From Streptomyces fulvoviolaceus (GTDB lineage Bacteria; Actinomycetota; Actinomycetes; Streptomycetales; Streptomycetaceae), in NCBI RefSeq assembly GCF_000718165.1, contig NZ_JOEY01000043.1:120174-184173 (forward strand): a DNA stretch of 64,000 bases. Reading direction: 5' to 3'. The notes beneath the pieces are model-generated. The model saw only the letters and a program-made list of their open reading frames with translations. It did not search any database and was not told where the DNA came from. Shown here in pieces: positions 8,725 to 16,060 of the stretch. Positions within the stretch are counted from its first letter, which is position 1. Each line of letters begins with the position of its first letter. The position numbers and the translations under genes are program-made.

Positions 8725-9927
8725 TCAGAGCAGGCCGTGACGAGGTGGCTTGGTGCCGCTCAGCACGTACCGGCCGATGTGCTGGATCTTCCAGCGGGTC
8801 GGGTCGTGCAGGGTGTGGGTGCGGGCGTCGCGCCAATGCCGGTGCAGATTCAGCGAGTTGAGGGCAGAGCGGGTGCCGGACACCTCGAACAACGCGCTCG
8901 CCACCTCCACCGCGGCCTGCGCCGCCTGCACCTTCGCCGCGGCCACGGCGATGGACGCCTCGGCCGCCGAGTCATCGGTGAGGTCGGCGCGTGCCGCGTC
9001 CACGGTCCGGGCGGCCTCCCGCACCAGTGCCTCGGATGCCCGTACCTGGAGGGCGAGTTCGCCGAAGCGCTGGATCAGCAACGGATCCTCGGCGGCCGTC
9101 TCGACGCCGCTCTCGAACCAGGGGCGGCTCTTGGTCCGTACGAACTCCGCCGCCTCGGCCAGCGCTCCCCCGGCGATCCCCGCGTCGATGGCGGCATGCA
9201 GCAACTGTGCCACCGCACCGTGCAGTTGCGGACCCTCGAAGGTGAGGTGATGGGGCAGGACCCGGTCGGCCGGTACCTCGACCCCTTCGAGGCGGACGGT
9301 GCCGCTGGCGGTCGTACGCTGACCGAGGCCGTCCCAGTCGTCGATCACCGTGAGGCCCGGCGCGTCCCGAGGCACGTACGCGACATGGAGTTTGTCGTCC
9401 TCGGCGCGGGCGAGCACCGGGATCCAGTCGGCGAAGAGGGCACCGGTGGAGTAGTGCTTGACGCCGTCGAGGACGTAGGAGCCGTCGGGCTGGGGTTCCA
9501 GGCGGGTGCGGATGTCCTGGACGTGCTTGGTGCCCGCCTCCGACTGGGCGTTGCCGAAGCGGCGGCCGGCCAGCAGCTCGGCGAAGAAGAACTTCCTCTG
9601 CTCCTCGGTGCCCTGACGGCGGATCACGTTGACGTAGGCGAAGTGGCTCTGCGGGATCTGGGCGAGGCTGCCGTCGGCCGAGCCCAGCAGGCGGAAGACC
9701 TCGGCGAGGGTCTGTGCGGTGGCATCCGCTCCGCCGTGCTCGGCGGGGACGGTGACCGCGAGCAGCCCGGACGCGGACAGCCGGTCCAACTCCTCATGCG
9801 GCAGCCTGCGTTCGACGTCCCGTGCGGAGGCGCCCGTGCGGAACTCCTCGGCCAGCGACGCGGCGACGGCGAGCGCCTCCGCGTCGTCGGCGATCACATG
9901 GGCGGACACGGCGTCAGGGGTGGTCAC
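8725..9927 (-). CDS. sfnB: SfnB-family flavoprotein (acyl-CoA dehydrogenase fold, sulfur acquisition)
   Basis: A 400-residue flavoprotein of the SfnB group, found in operons for use of dimethyl sulfone and sulfonates. The likely step is an FMNH2-linked oxidation or desulfurisation, but the exact reaction is not established for the family. Visible are AHVIADDAEAL at the N-terminus, LAVTVPAEHGGA, IPQSHFAYVNVIRR, NAQSEAGTKHVQD, and the C-terminal FEVSGTRSALNSLNLHRHWRDARTH in which conserved His residues line the active site. The GTG start at 9927 lies five bases beyond the SsuE stop, so translation may be coupled; no strong ribosome site is seen. Confidence 0.88.
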   Translation of the reverse strand: MTTPDAVSAHVIADDAEALAVAASLAEEFRTGASARDVERRLPHEELDRLSASGLLAVTVPAEHGGADATAQTLAEVFRLLGSADGSLAQIPQSHFAYVNVIRRQGTEEQRKFFFAELLAGRRFGNAQSEAGTKHVQDIRTRLEPQPDGSYVLDGVKHYSTGALFADWIPVLARAEDDKLHVAYVPRDAPGLTVIDDWDGLGQRTTASGTVRLEGVEVPADRVLPHHLTFEGPQLHGAVAQLLHAAIDAGIAGGALAEAAEFVRTKSRPWFESGVETAAEDPLLIQRFGELALQVRASEALVREAARTVDAARADLTDDSAAEASIAVAAAKVQAAQAAVEVASALFEVSGTRSALNSLNLHRHWRDARTHTLHDPTRWKIQHIGRYVLSGTKPPRHGLL

Positions 9928-9932
9928 GGCGC

Positions 9933-10487
9933 TCAGCTCGCCGCGGCCAGGACCGGCCGGTGGCCCAGGGCGGTGGAGAACTGGTCGACCACCTGGGTGA
10001 GGGCCTCGGTCGCGGACTGCGCGACGGTCAGCGATCCGTCCTCGTGCACGGTGATGTCCTTGTCGAGGGTGAACCAGCCCTGCACGATGTGGGCCGCGCC
10101 CATGGAGCTGAGGACGGGGCGGAGCGCGTAGTCGATGGCCAGGACGTGGGCGGTGGTGCCGCCGGTCGCGAGCGGCAGCACGGTCTTGCCGGTGAGGGCG
10201 TACTGCGGGAGCAGGTCGAGGAGCGCCTTGAGGACGCCCGAGTACGACGCCTTGTAGACCGGGGTGCCGACGACCACGCCGTCGACGCGGGCGAACAGCT
10301 CGGTGGCCTCGACGATCGCCGGGTGCTTGAAGTCCGCGCCGAGCAGGGCCTCGGCCGGGATGGTCCGGACGTCGAGCGGGATCACCTCGTGGCCCTGTGC
10401 GATCAGGCGCCGGTCGAGGTGGCGCAGCAGCCGGTTGGTGCGGGAGGAGGCGGAAGGGCTGCCGGAGACGGACAGGACGGTGGCCAT
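9933..10487 (-). CDS. ssuE: NAD(P)H-dependent FMN reductase (SsuE/MsuE-like)
   Basis: A 184-residue flavodoxin-fold reductase that makes free FMNH2 for the neighbouring flavin-dependent monooxygenases. The phosphate-binding loop GSPSASSRTN lies at about residues 9-18, and VGTPVYKASYSGVLKALLD and PLATGG in the middle are classic for SsuE. An AGAGGA site precedes the ATG. A hairpin at 10509-10536 separates it from the upstream DszC-like gene, while the downstream SfnB-like gene begins after five bases. Confidence 0.93.
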   Translation of the reverse strand: MATVLSVSGSPSASSRTNRLLRHLDRRLIAQGHEVIPLDVRTIPAEALLGADFKHPAIVEATELFARVDGVVVGTPVYKASYSGVLKALLDLLPQYALTGKTVLPLATGGTTAHVLAIDYALRPVLSSMGAAHIVQGWFTLDKDITVHEDGSLTVAQSATEALTQVVDQFSTALGHRPVLAAAS

Positions 10488-10508
10488 GCGGTCCTCTTTC
10501 GGGGAGGA

Positions 10509-10536
10509 GGGGCGCCTCCGCGGCGGGAGGCGCCCC
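10509..10536 (-). other. intercistronic hairpin inside the sulfur operon
   Basis: GGGGCGCCTCC (10509-10519) pairs perfectly with GGAGGCGCCCC (10526-10536), an 11 bp stem with a 6-base loop, in the 60-base gap between the DszC-like and SsuE-like genes. It could act as a partial terminator or as an mRNA end-stabiliser that sets different levels for the two halves of the operon. Confidence 0.55.
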
Positions 10537-10547
10537 TGGGGAAGCGG

Positions 10548-11765
10548 TCAGGAGTACCAGGTGGGTTCGGGCAGTTCGCCTTCGAGGACCCAGCGGCCGA
10601 CCTCGCGCCGCTTGTAGGCGACGGGGTCGTGGAGGGTGTGGGTGCGGACGTTGCGCCAGAACCGGTCGAGGCCCTCCGCGGTGGCGGTGGAGCGGGCTCC
10701 GGTGACCTCGAAGATGCGGTTCGAGATCTCCAGGGCGACGTCGGTGGCACGGGCCTTGACCGCGGCCACCCGCACCTCGAAGTCGCCGCGGGTCTGCTCG
10801 GTGACCGCGTCGGGGTCCTCGTGCAGCTTCTGTCCCTCGGCGGCGACGGCGTCGGCGAGGGCCTCGGCCGCCCAGAGCTTGGCCGTGAGGTCGCCGTAGA
10901 CGTCGATGACGTACGGCTCGTCGACCGCCCGCTCGTGGCCACCATGGAGCCACGACCGGGACTTGGTACGGGTGTAGGTGGCCGCCGTCTCCAGCGCGCC
11001 GCCCGCGATGCCCAGGTAGAAGTTGACGAAGACCAGCTGGATGGTGGGGACGTTGAGGGTGTTGTAGGTGCGCGGCTGGAACTGCTTGTCGACGTAGCCC
11101 GCCGCGGAGGCCCACGGGGTGCGCACCCCGTCGAGGATGACGCCGCCGCTCTCGGTGAGCCGCTGGCCGATGTTGTCCCAGTCGTCGAGGAAGGTCAGGC
11201 CCTCGCTGTCGGAGGGCACGATCGCGAAGACGTGCTGGTCGGTGCCCTCCAGGACGCCTTCCAGGACGGTGACGTCGGAGACCTTGCTGCCGGTGGAGAA
11301 GGACTTGCGGCCGGTGAAGACCAGGTCGTCGCCGTCCTCGGTGACAAGCACGTCCTTGTCGCGGGGATTGACGGCCCCGCCGAAGAACCAGCGGTTCCTG
11401 GCCGCCTCCGCCTCGACGTGCTCCCACTGCTCGCGGGTGCCGACCAGGCGGGCGGCCCAGTTCCACAGGTAGTGGTAGCCGAGGAGCTGGCCGACGGAGC
11501 CGTCGGCCTTGGCGACCTCGCGGACCACCCGGTACGCCGTGGGCCAGTCCTGACCCGCGCCGCCGTGTTCCGTGGGGCCGAGCAGGGTGACGAGGCCGGA
11601 GTCCTTCAGGAGCTGGACCTCGGCGTACGGGGTGGCGCCGGCGCGGTCGCGTGCGGCGGCGTCGGTGGCGAGGACGGCGGCGACCTCGGCGGCGCGGGCG
11701 ATCCAGTCCCGGGCGGACTGCGGGGCCGGACGGGTCTGCCAGTCGGTGTTCGTGGCGGTGCTCAT
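10548..11765 (-). CDS. DszC-like flavin-dependent monooxygenase (acyl-CoA dehydrogenase fold)
   Basis: A 405-residue protein close in layout to DszC and SfnB relatives, which oxidise sulfur or nitrogen centres with FMNH2 and O2 and do not dehydrogenate acyl-CoA. Seen are LVTLLGPTEHGGAGQ, GSVGQLLGYHYLWNW, the middle-domain GRKSFSTGSKVSD, and the C-terminal FEVTGARSTATAEGLDRFWRN that matches the paralogue at 8725-9927. The start is ATG 11765 after an AGAGG site. It is second in the operon, 46 bases after sfnG. The substrate is unknown; a sulfone, sulfoxide or sulfinate would fit the context. Confidence 0.85.
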   Translation of the reverse strand: MSTATNTDWQTRPAPQSARDWIARAAEVAAVLATDAAARDRAGATPYAEVQLLKDSGLVTLLGPTEHGGAGQDWPTAYRVVREVAKADGSVGQLLGYHYLWNWAARLVGTREQWEHVEAEAARNRWFFGGAVNPRDKDVLVTEDGDDLVFTGRKSFSTGSKVSDVTVLEGVLEGTDQHVFAIVPSDSEGLTFLDDWDNIGQRLTESGGVILDGVRTPWASAAGYVDKQFQPRTYNTLNVPTIQLVFVNFYLGIAGGALETAATYTRTKSRSWLHGGHERAVDEPYVIDVYGDLTAKLWAAEALADAVAAEGQKLHEDPDAVTEQTRGDFEVRVAAVKARATDVALEISNRIFEVTGARSTATAEGLDRFWRNVRTHTLHDPVAYKRREVGRWVLEGELPEPTWYS

Positions 11766-11811
11766 GCTGATGACCTCTTTCGCGCAGTGCGGTGCGGAAG
11801 GTGGGGGTTGG

Positions 11812-12933
11812 TCAGGCGTGAACGGGGACGGACTCGCCCTCGGTCTCCGGGAGTTGAGCCTCCAGCTCGCGCACGAGAGGCAGCACGCGCTTGCCGAAGT
11901 ACTCGACCTCCTCGTGGTAGTGGAGGAAGCCGAGGAGGAGCAGGTCGACGCCGAGCTTCTTGTAGGCGACGATCCGCTCGGCGATCTGCTCGGGCGTGCC
12001 GATGAGGCCGGTGCGGAAGCCGTCGTTGTACTGAACGAGGTCCTCGAAGCTGGAGTCCTGCCACATGCCCTTGCCGTCCCCGGTGGACTGGCCGGCCTGC
12101 TTGACCGCCGCGCCGAAGCCCTCGACGGCCTCGTGGTCGGCCTGCGCGACGATCTCCCGGAGGGTCTCGCGGGCCTCGGCCTCGGTGTCCCGGGCGATGA
12201 GGAAGCCGTTGAGTCCGAACTTGGGTGCCGTACGGCCGACTTCGGCGGCGGACCTGCGGACGTCCGCGATCTGCTCGGTGACCCCGTCGAAGTCCTTGCC
12301 GTTGGAGAAGTACCAGTCGGAGACCCGGCCGGCCATCTGTCGCGCGGCGGTGGAGTTGCCGCCCTGGAAGATCTCCGGATGCGGGCGCTCGGGGGTGTTG
12401 AGGGGCTTGGGCTTGAGGGAGAAGTCGCGCAACCGGTAGAAGTCACCGGCGAGTTCGGTGTGGTCCTCGGTCCAGATCTGGCGCAGGGCCTGGATGAACT
12501 CCTCCGAACGGCGGTAGCGCTCGTCGTGCTCCAGCCAGGGCTCGCCGAGGGCAGTGAACTCGCCCTTGAACCAGCCCGACACGACGTTCACGGCGAAGCG
12601 GCCGTTGGAGAGGTGGTCGGCGGTGGCGCCGAGCTTGGCGAGGACGCCGGGGTGCCACAGGCCGGGGTGGACGGCGGCGATGACCTTCAGGCGCTGGGTG
12701 GCGAGGAGCAGGGCGAGGCTGAAGCTGGTCGACTCGTGCTGGTACTCGGCGCCGTAGCTGGCCATGTAGCGGACCTGGCTGAGCGCGTAGTCGAAGCCGT
12801 TGTTCTCGGCGAGGACGGCGAGTTCGCGGTTGTAGTCGTATCCCCAGTCGGTGCGCTGTTCGATCTTGCTGGTGACGAGTCCCCCACTGACGTTGGGGAC
12901 CCAGTAGGCGAATTTGACGGGCGCGGCAGGCAT
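11812..12933 (-). CDS. sfnG: dimethyl sulfone monooxygenase (SfnG-like)
   Basis: A 373-residue luciferase-fold monooxygenase. The N-terminal signature FAYWVPNVSGGLVTSKIEQR and the block NVVSGWFKGEF near residue 125 are those of SfnG, which converts dimethyl sulfone to methanesulfinate with FMNH2. AGGAG lies seven bases before the ATG. It is the first structural gene of the sulfur operon and is preceded by the Cys-rich leader peptide at 13043-13126. Together with the SsuE-like, SsuD-like and SfnB-like products it would let the cell draw sulfur from methylated sulfur compounds when sulfate or cysteine is short. Confidence 0.93.
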   Translation of the reverse strand: MPAAPVKFAYWVPNVSGGLVTSKIEQRTDWGYDYNRELAVLAENNGFDYALSQVRYMASYGAEYQHESTSFSLALLLATQRLKVIAAVHPGLWHPGVLAKLGATADHLSNGRFAVNVVSGWFKGEFTALGEPWLEHDERYRRSEEFIQALRQIWTEDHTELAGDFYRLRDFSLKPKPLNTPERPHPEIFQGGNSTAARQMAGRVSDWYFSNGKDFDGVTEQIADVRRSAAEVGRTAPKFGLNGFLIARDTEAEARETLREIVAQADHEAVEGFGAAVKQAGQSTGDGKGMWQDSSFEDLVQYNDGFRTGLIGTPEQIAERIVAYKKLGVDLLLLGFLHYHEEVEYFGKRVLPLVRELEAQLPETEGESVPVHA

Positions 12934-12958
12934 GCGGAACTCCTGTTGCGAAATGTGT

Positions 12959-12996
12959 TTTCGGGCACGCCGAAACCGACCGGCACGAAAGTCGGT
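12959..12996 (-). promoter_or_regulatory. paired RNA hairpins between leader peptide and sfnG
   Basis: In the minus-strand RNA, ACCGAC pairs with GTCGGT (12996 to 12975, 10-base loop), then TTTCGG pairs with CCGAAA (12975 to 12959 side, 5-base loop). The two stems abut and share one base, so they may compete. They lie in the 109-base span between the leader stop and sfnG, where an attenuator would be expected. No U-run follows. Confidence 0.4.
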
Positions 12997-13042
12997 GTGA
13001 ATTCAGGCGGTGCGGAAAGGGCGCGGCGGATCGGGGCGGGGA

Positions 13043-13126
13043 TCAGGCCGCGGGGCAACAGGAGGCGCTGGAGACGCGCGCGAGGTCGACGTGGCGTCGC
13101 CGCGTGAGGTCCAGTCGCATCTTCAT
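13043..13126 (-). CDS. 27-residue cysteine-containing leader peptide of the sulfur operon
   Basis: ATG at 13126 to TGA at 13043 encodes 27 residues with the core LTRRRHVDLARVSS followed by SCCPAA. The R-R-H-V-D-L-x-R-V-S-S core plus terminal Cys pattern is that of the short actinobacterial leader peptides found upstream of sulfur-assimilation genes. The promoter call places transcription start at or next to the ATG, so translation is probably leaderless. A second ATG at 13120 is in frame. Ribosome stalling at the Cys-Cys pair, six codons from the end, when charged tRNA-Cys is scarce would couple sulfG operon expression to cysteine supply. It is too short to appear in ordinary gene calls. Confidence 0.75.
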   Translation of the reverse strand: MKMRLDLTRRRHVDLARVSSASCCPAA

Positions 13127-13133
13127 GCCATCG

Positions 13134-13163
13134 ATCGTGGCAGCCGACGGCGAGAGGCGTCAA
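13134..13163 (-). promoter_or_regulatory. probable sigma-70-type promoter of the leader and sulfur operon
   Basis: TTGACG (13163 to 13158) and CACGAT (13139 to 13134) are separated by 18 bases on the minus strand. Seven bases after the -10 element lies the A of the leader ATG (13126), the expected distance to +1, which implies a leaderless message. Confidence 0.6.
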
Positions 13164-13263
13164 GGAAAACCCGACCGGTCTCGCATCCCGGACCATTGAA
13201 TTTCACGAACGTGTGACAGGGAAACCCTTGAACCATGCGACAGGAACGCCGCATTGTGCGTGA

Positions 13264-14181
13264 GTGCGAATAGAGCAGCTGGAATACATAGCGGCGGTCA
13301 CCCGGCTCGGTTCGCTGCGCCGGGCAGCCGAGGAACTCCGTCTTTCGCAGCCCGCGCTGAGCGAGACCGTGCGCAACCTGGAACGTGAGTTGGGCGTCGA
13401 TCTGCTGGAACGCAAACGGTCCGGGGCCCGGATGAGTGCCGAGGGCCGGGAGTTGCTGCCGCACATCATCAACGTGCTGGACGCGGTGGACCGGCTGCGC
13501 GGCGCGGCAGGAGAGCAGCACCGGACCAGCCGCATGGTGCGGGTCGGCACGGTGAACGCGGCCACGGTACCGCTGCTCATCCCGGCCGTACGGGAGTTCC
13601 GTGCCGCCCATCCGGCGACGCAGGTGGAGGTGGTGGGCGCTCAGCAGTCCGAGATCCACCGGGCCCTGCTGGAGGGCGGGTTCGACCTCGGTCTGGTGAA
13701 CCATCTGGACGGCGACGACCTGCCCGCCGACTTCGAGAGCACCGAACTGCTGCGCGGACGTCCGGTGTTGTGTCTGCGCCCGGACAGTCCGCTCGCCACG
13801 CTGCCCGCCGTCACGGTCGACGATGTGCTCGACGGTCCGGAGCCGGTGATCGCGATGCGCTCCGGCTATGTGATGCACCGGTACGCCCACCGGCTGCTGC
13901 GGGGCCGCTCCCCCGACTTCTCGTTCTCCACCGACGGCGCCGAAATGGGCAAGCTGATGGTCGCCGAAGGGCTGGGCGCCACGCTCCTGCCCGACTTCAG
14001 CGTCATCGGCGATCCCCTGGAGCGACGGGGCGCGATCACCTACCGTCCGATCTCCGACGACTCCACCGAGGTCCTGCTGATGCTCCAGCGCCGCCGCGCC
14101 GAGTCCGCGCCCCGGGCGGCGCAGGACCTGTACGAGGCGTTCGTGCGCAGAGCCGGTGAGCTGGGCGGAACGCTTGACTGA
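13264..14181 (+). CDS. LysR-type transcriptional regulator
   Basis: A 305-residue LTTR. The winged helix-turn-helix is at residues 1-60 (GSLRRAAEELRLSQPALSETVRNLERELG) and the effector domain covers about 90-295 (VRVGTVNAATVPLLIPAV onward). The start is GTG 13264. It diverges from the sfnG operon across a 137-base gap to the leader, with a CACG-AA-CGTG inverted repeat at 13204-13213 about 80 bases upstream of the operon start. The position suggests it controls sulfur use, like CysB or SfnR, but effector and targets are inferred. The stop codon lies inside a perfect 20-base tandem duplication. Confidence 0.9.
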   Translation: MRIEQLEYIAAVTRLGSLRRAAEELRLSQPALSETVRNLERELGVDLLERKRSGARMSAEGRELLPHIINVLDAVDRLRGAAGEQHRTSRMVRVGTVNAATVPLLIPAVREFRAAHPATQVEVVGAQQSEIHRALLEGGFDLGLVNHLDGDDLPADFESTELLRGRPVLCLRPDSPLATLPAVTVDDVLDGPEPVIAMRSGYVMHRYAHRLLRGRSPDFSFSTDGAEMGKLMVAEGLGATLLPDFSVIGDPLERRGAITYRPISDDSTEVLLMLQRRRAESAPRAAQDLYEAFVRRAGELGGTLD

Positions 14182-14201
14182 TGGGCGGAACGCTTGACTG
14201 A
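14162..14201 (+). repeat. perfect 20-base tandem duplication across the LysR stop codon
   Basis: TGGGCGGAACGCTTGACTGA occurs twice in a row (14162-14181 and 14182-14201). The first copy holds the last six codons and stop of the LysR gene; the second is noncoding. Perfect identity suggests a recent event. Confidence 0.95.
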
Positions 14202-14205
14202 AGGG

Positions 14206-14394
14206 TCAGTCCTCGTCGCGGGCGGGCACCACCACGAGGAACGCGTCCGACTGCAGGTCCATCACCACCGTTGCCGGCAACCCCTCGGCTCGGCGCCGGG
14301 CCGCGTACTCCTCCGCCGGCCACGATCCGCGCGGAGCCCCCGCAGGAAACCGCTCCAACACCTTCGCGCCCATAGCCGCAGCCACCTCCGGCAT
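14206..14394 (-). CDS. small conserved-looking protein of unknown function
   Basis: An ATG at 14394 opens a 62-residue frame beginning MPEVAAAMGAKVLERFPAG and ending MDLQSDAFLVVVPARDED. The alternating hydrophobic C-terminal strand and the G/C third-position bias suggest real coding. The frame is open to 14529, so an upstream start is possible. It converges on the LysR gene with 24 bases between stops, all within the tandem duplication. No family is recognised; no signal peptide or membrane segment is seen in the short form. Confidence 0.5.
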   Translation of the reverse strand: MPEVAAAMGAKVLERFPAGAPRGSWPAEEYAARRRAEGLPATVVMDLQSDAFLVVVPARDED

Positions 14395-14620
14395 CGACCT
14401 TCGACTCGACTCGAAGCGAGTCCCCGTACCAAGCGCCTGCCCTGAATCCGCGTCGACATGTGTCCGCGGGCCCGGACGGGCCCTTCGGCGGCCACAGCCG
14501 TACCGTCGGCCCCGCTGACCTCTACACATAAAGGCGAAATAAGCGCAGAATGTACGTACGCGGCGCTTACCGCATACCGCGCCAGACGCGGTCAGGCCTG
14601 CAAGTCAAAGGAGACGAGAA
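14395..14620. other. gap without a confident gene
   Basis: This segment is A/T-richer near 14525-14560 (ACATAAAGGCGAAATAAGCG), which probably holds the promoter of the SPW membrane protein gene. The plus-strand AAAGGAGA at 14608-14614 is its ribosome site. I see no other coding frame or palindrome that I would support. Confidence 0.5.
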
Positions 14621-15061
14621 ATGGCCAACGTCTCGCCCACCAGAGGTGACATCACCAGCCACCCTGACGCATCCGAAATGCGGGCACGCTACGCCCGTAT
14701 GCTCGGCGGTCGCGATGTGGCGCTCGTGGACGGACCGGTGTTCCTCCTCGGTCTGTACTGCGCCGTATCCCCCTGGATACTCCACTACACGACGAGTCAG
14801 CCGGCGCTCGTGACGCACAACCTCATCGTCGGCATCGCGATAGGCCTGCTGGCCCTCGGATTCACCCAGACTCCCGAGCGCATGTACGGCCTGAGCTGGG
14901 CCTTCTGCGCGGTCGGCGTCTGGATGATCATCGCGCCCTGGGTCGTCGGCGACAGCCCGGACGCCGGTGTCGCACTGAACAACATCATCATCGGCGCCCT
15001 CGCAGTGATCCTGGGGCTGATGTGCACCGGTACGGCGGCGAAGAGCGCCCCCAAGCCGTAG
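14621..15061 (+). CDS. SPW-repeat integral membrane protein
   Basis: A 146-residue protein with a 40-residue cytoplasmic N-terminus and four predicted membrane helices arranged as two SPW-like halves: FLLGLYCAVSPWILHY and AVGVWMIIAPWVVGDSP. The S-P-W signature is clear in the first half and altered to A-P-W in the second. The family is widespread in bacteria and has no known function. AAAGGAGA lies seven bases before the ATG, and a strong hairpin follows the stop. Confidence 0.88.
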   Translation: MANVSPTRGDITSHPDASEMRARYARMLGGRDVALVDGPVFLLGLYCAVSPWILHYTTSQPALVTHNLIVGIAIGLLALGFTQTPERMYGLSWAFCAVGVWMIIAPWVVGDSPDAGVALNNIIIGALAVILGLMCTGTAAKSAPKP

Positions 15062-15085
15062 GAACACCCCGAAAGGACGACACGT

Positions 15086-15114
15086 CGGCCGGTCCGCGCC
15101 TCGCGGACCGGCCG
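15086..15114. terminator. bidirectional hairpin terminator
   Basis: CGGCCGGTCCGCG (15086-15098) pairs perfectly with CGCGGACCGGCCG (15102-15114), a 13 bp stem with a 3-base loop, followed by TTT on the plus strand. It sits between the convergent SPW and ArsR-SRPBCC genes. Confidence 0.85.
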
Positions 15115-15127
15115 TTTCACGCCCCGG

Positions 15128-15895
15128 TCAGCTCGCCGGGACCTCCCACGGCGCCTGTGGCAGCGTGCTGCCGGTCTCCAGGAGGGACTTGAGGTTGGAC
15201 AGCACCGCCGGCCAGCCGCCGGACACGTCGGAGAGCTCGCCCTCGTCGTTGAGGTCCTCGTGGGTCACGGTGAGGCGGACGATGTCGGCGTGCGGCCGGA
15301 TGTCGAAGGTGACCCGGGAGTGCCTGTCCTGCCGGCCCTCCTCCTCGGGGGCGGCCCAGGTGGTCACGAGGCGGCTGGGGCGTTCGCTCTCCACGACGGT
15401 GCCGACCACGTCGGCGATGCCGGAGCCGTCCGTACGGACGTGTTCCCAGCGTGAGCCGGGCTGCCAGTCCGAGACGTTGCGGTGGCCCCAGTAGGCGGCG
15501 GTCAGGTCGGCGTCGGTGAGGGCGTCCCAGACCTTCTCGGGCGTGCTGTGGATATAGGTGACGTACACGAATGCGGGCTTGTCGGTCATGGCTTCCTCGG
15601 CTCGTCGCTTCACGGCACCGAGCGCGCTGAGGCGCGGGCGCTCGAACTTGTCGATCCACCGCTCCTGGATCTCGTGGAGCGGGACCGGGTTGAGGTAGTG
15701 CAGCTTCTCCCGCCCCCGTCGCACCGTCGCGACCAGGTTGGCGGCCTCCAGGACGGCCAGGTGCTGGGTCACCGACTGCCGCGCCATGTCGATGCGCTCG
15801 CACAGTTCCCCGAGGGTCTGGCCGTTGTGCTCGTGCAGCCGGTCAAGCAGCCGTCTGCGCGTCTCGTCGGCCAGCGCCTTGAAGACCTTGTCCAT
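15128..15895 (-). CDS. ArsR-type repressor fused to an SRPBCC (AHSA1) domain
   Basis: A 255-residue two-domain protein. Residues 1-100 form an ArsR winged helix (MDKVFKALADETRRRLLDRL, then ERIDMARQSVTQHLAVLEAANL). From about residue 107 to the end is an SRPBCC domain of the AHSA1 type (VYVTYIHSTPEKVWDALTDADL, then YWGHRNVSDWQPGSRWEH). No ArsR metal-site cysteines are seen, so a hydrophobic ligand held by the SRPBCC cup is a plausible signal. The start is ATG 15895; an upstream frame extension lacks a ribosome site. The ATGCAGG inverted repeat at 15930-15949 is a likely self-operator. Confidence 0.87.
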   Translation of the reverse strand: MDKVFKALADETRRRLLDRLHEHNGQTLGELCERIDMARQSVTQHLAVLEAANLVATVRRGREKLHYLNPVPLHEIQERWIDKFERPRLSALGAVKRRAEEAMTDKPAFVYVTYIHSTPEKVWDALTDADLTAAYWGHRNVSDWQPGSRWEHVRTDGSGIADVVGTVVESERPSRLVTTWAAPEEEGRQDRHSRVTFDIRPHADIVRLTVTHEDLNDEGELSDVSGGWPAVLSNLKSLLETGSTLPQAPWEVPAS

Positions 15896-15929
15896 CTCCG
15901 AGTCGTCTCCTGATCGCACACTCAACGTT

Positions 15930-15949
15930 ATGCAGGCACTTACCTGCAT
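15930..15949. promoter_or_regulatory. candidate operator of the ArsR-SRPBCC repressor
   Basis: ATGCAGG-CACTTA-CCTGCAT is a perfect 7-base inverted repeat with a 6-base centre, 35 bases upstream of the repressor start. Size and position fit ArsR-family autoregulation. Confidence 0.6.
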
Positions 15950-16060
15950 GTCAAGCCTCGCGGACTCGACACCGCAGCCCGACAAGACCGACCCGGTCGA
16001 CCCTCTCGGCCACTCAGATGCCTGACGCCTGACGCGGAGCCGTAGAGCCCGGCGATCGTC

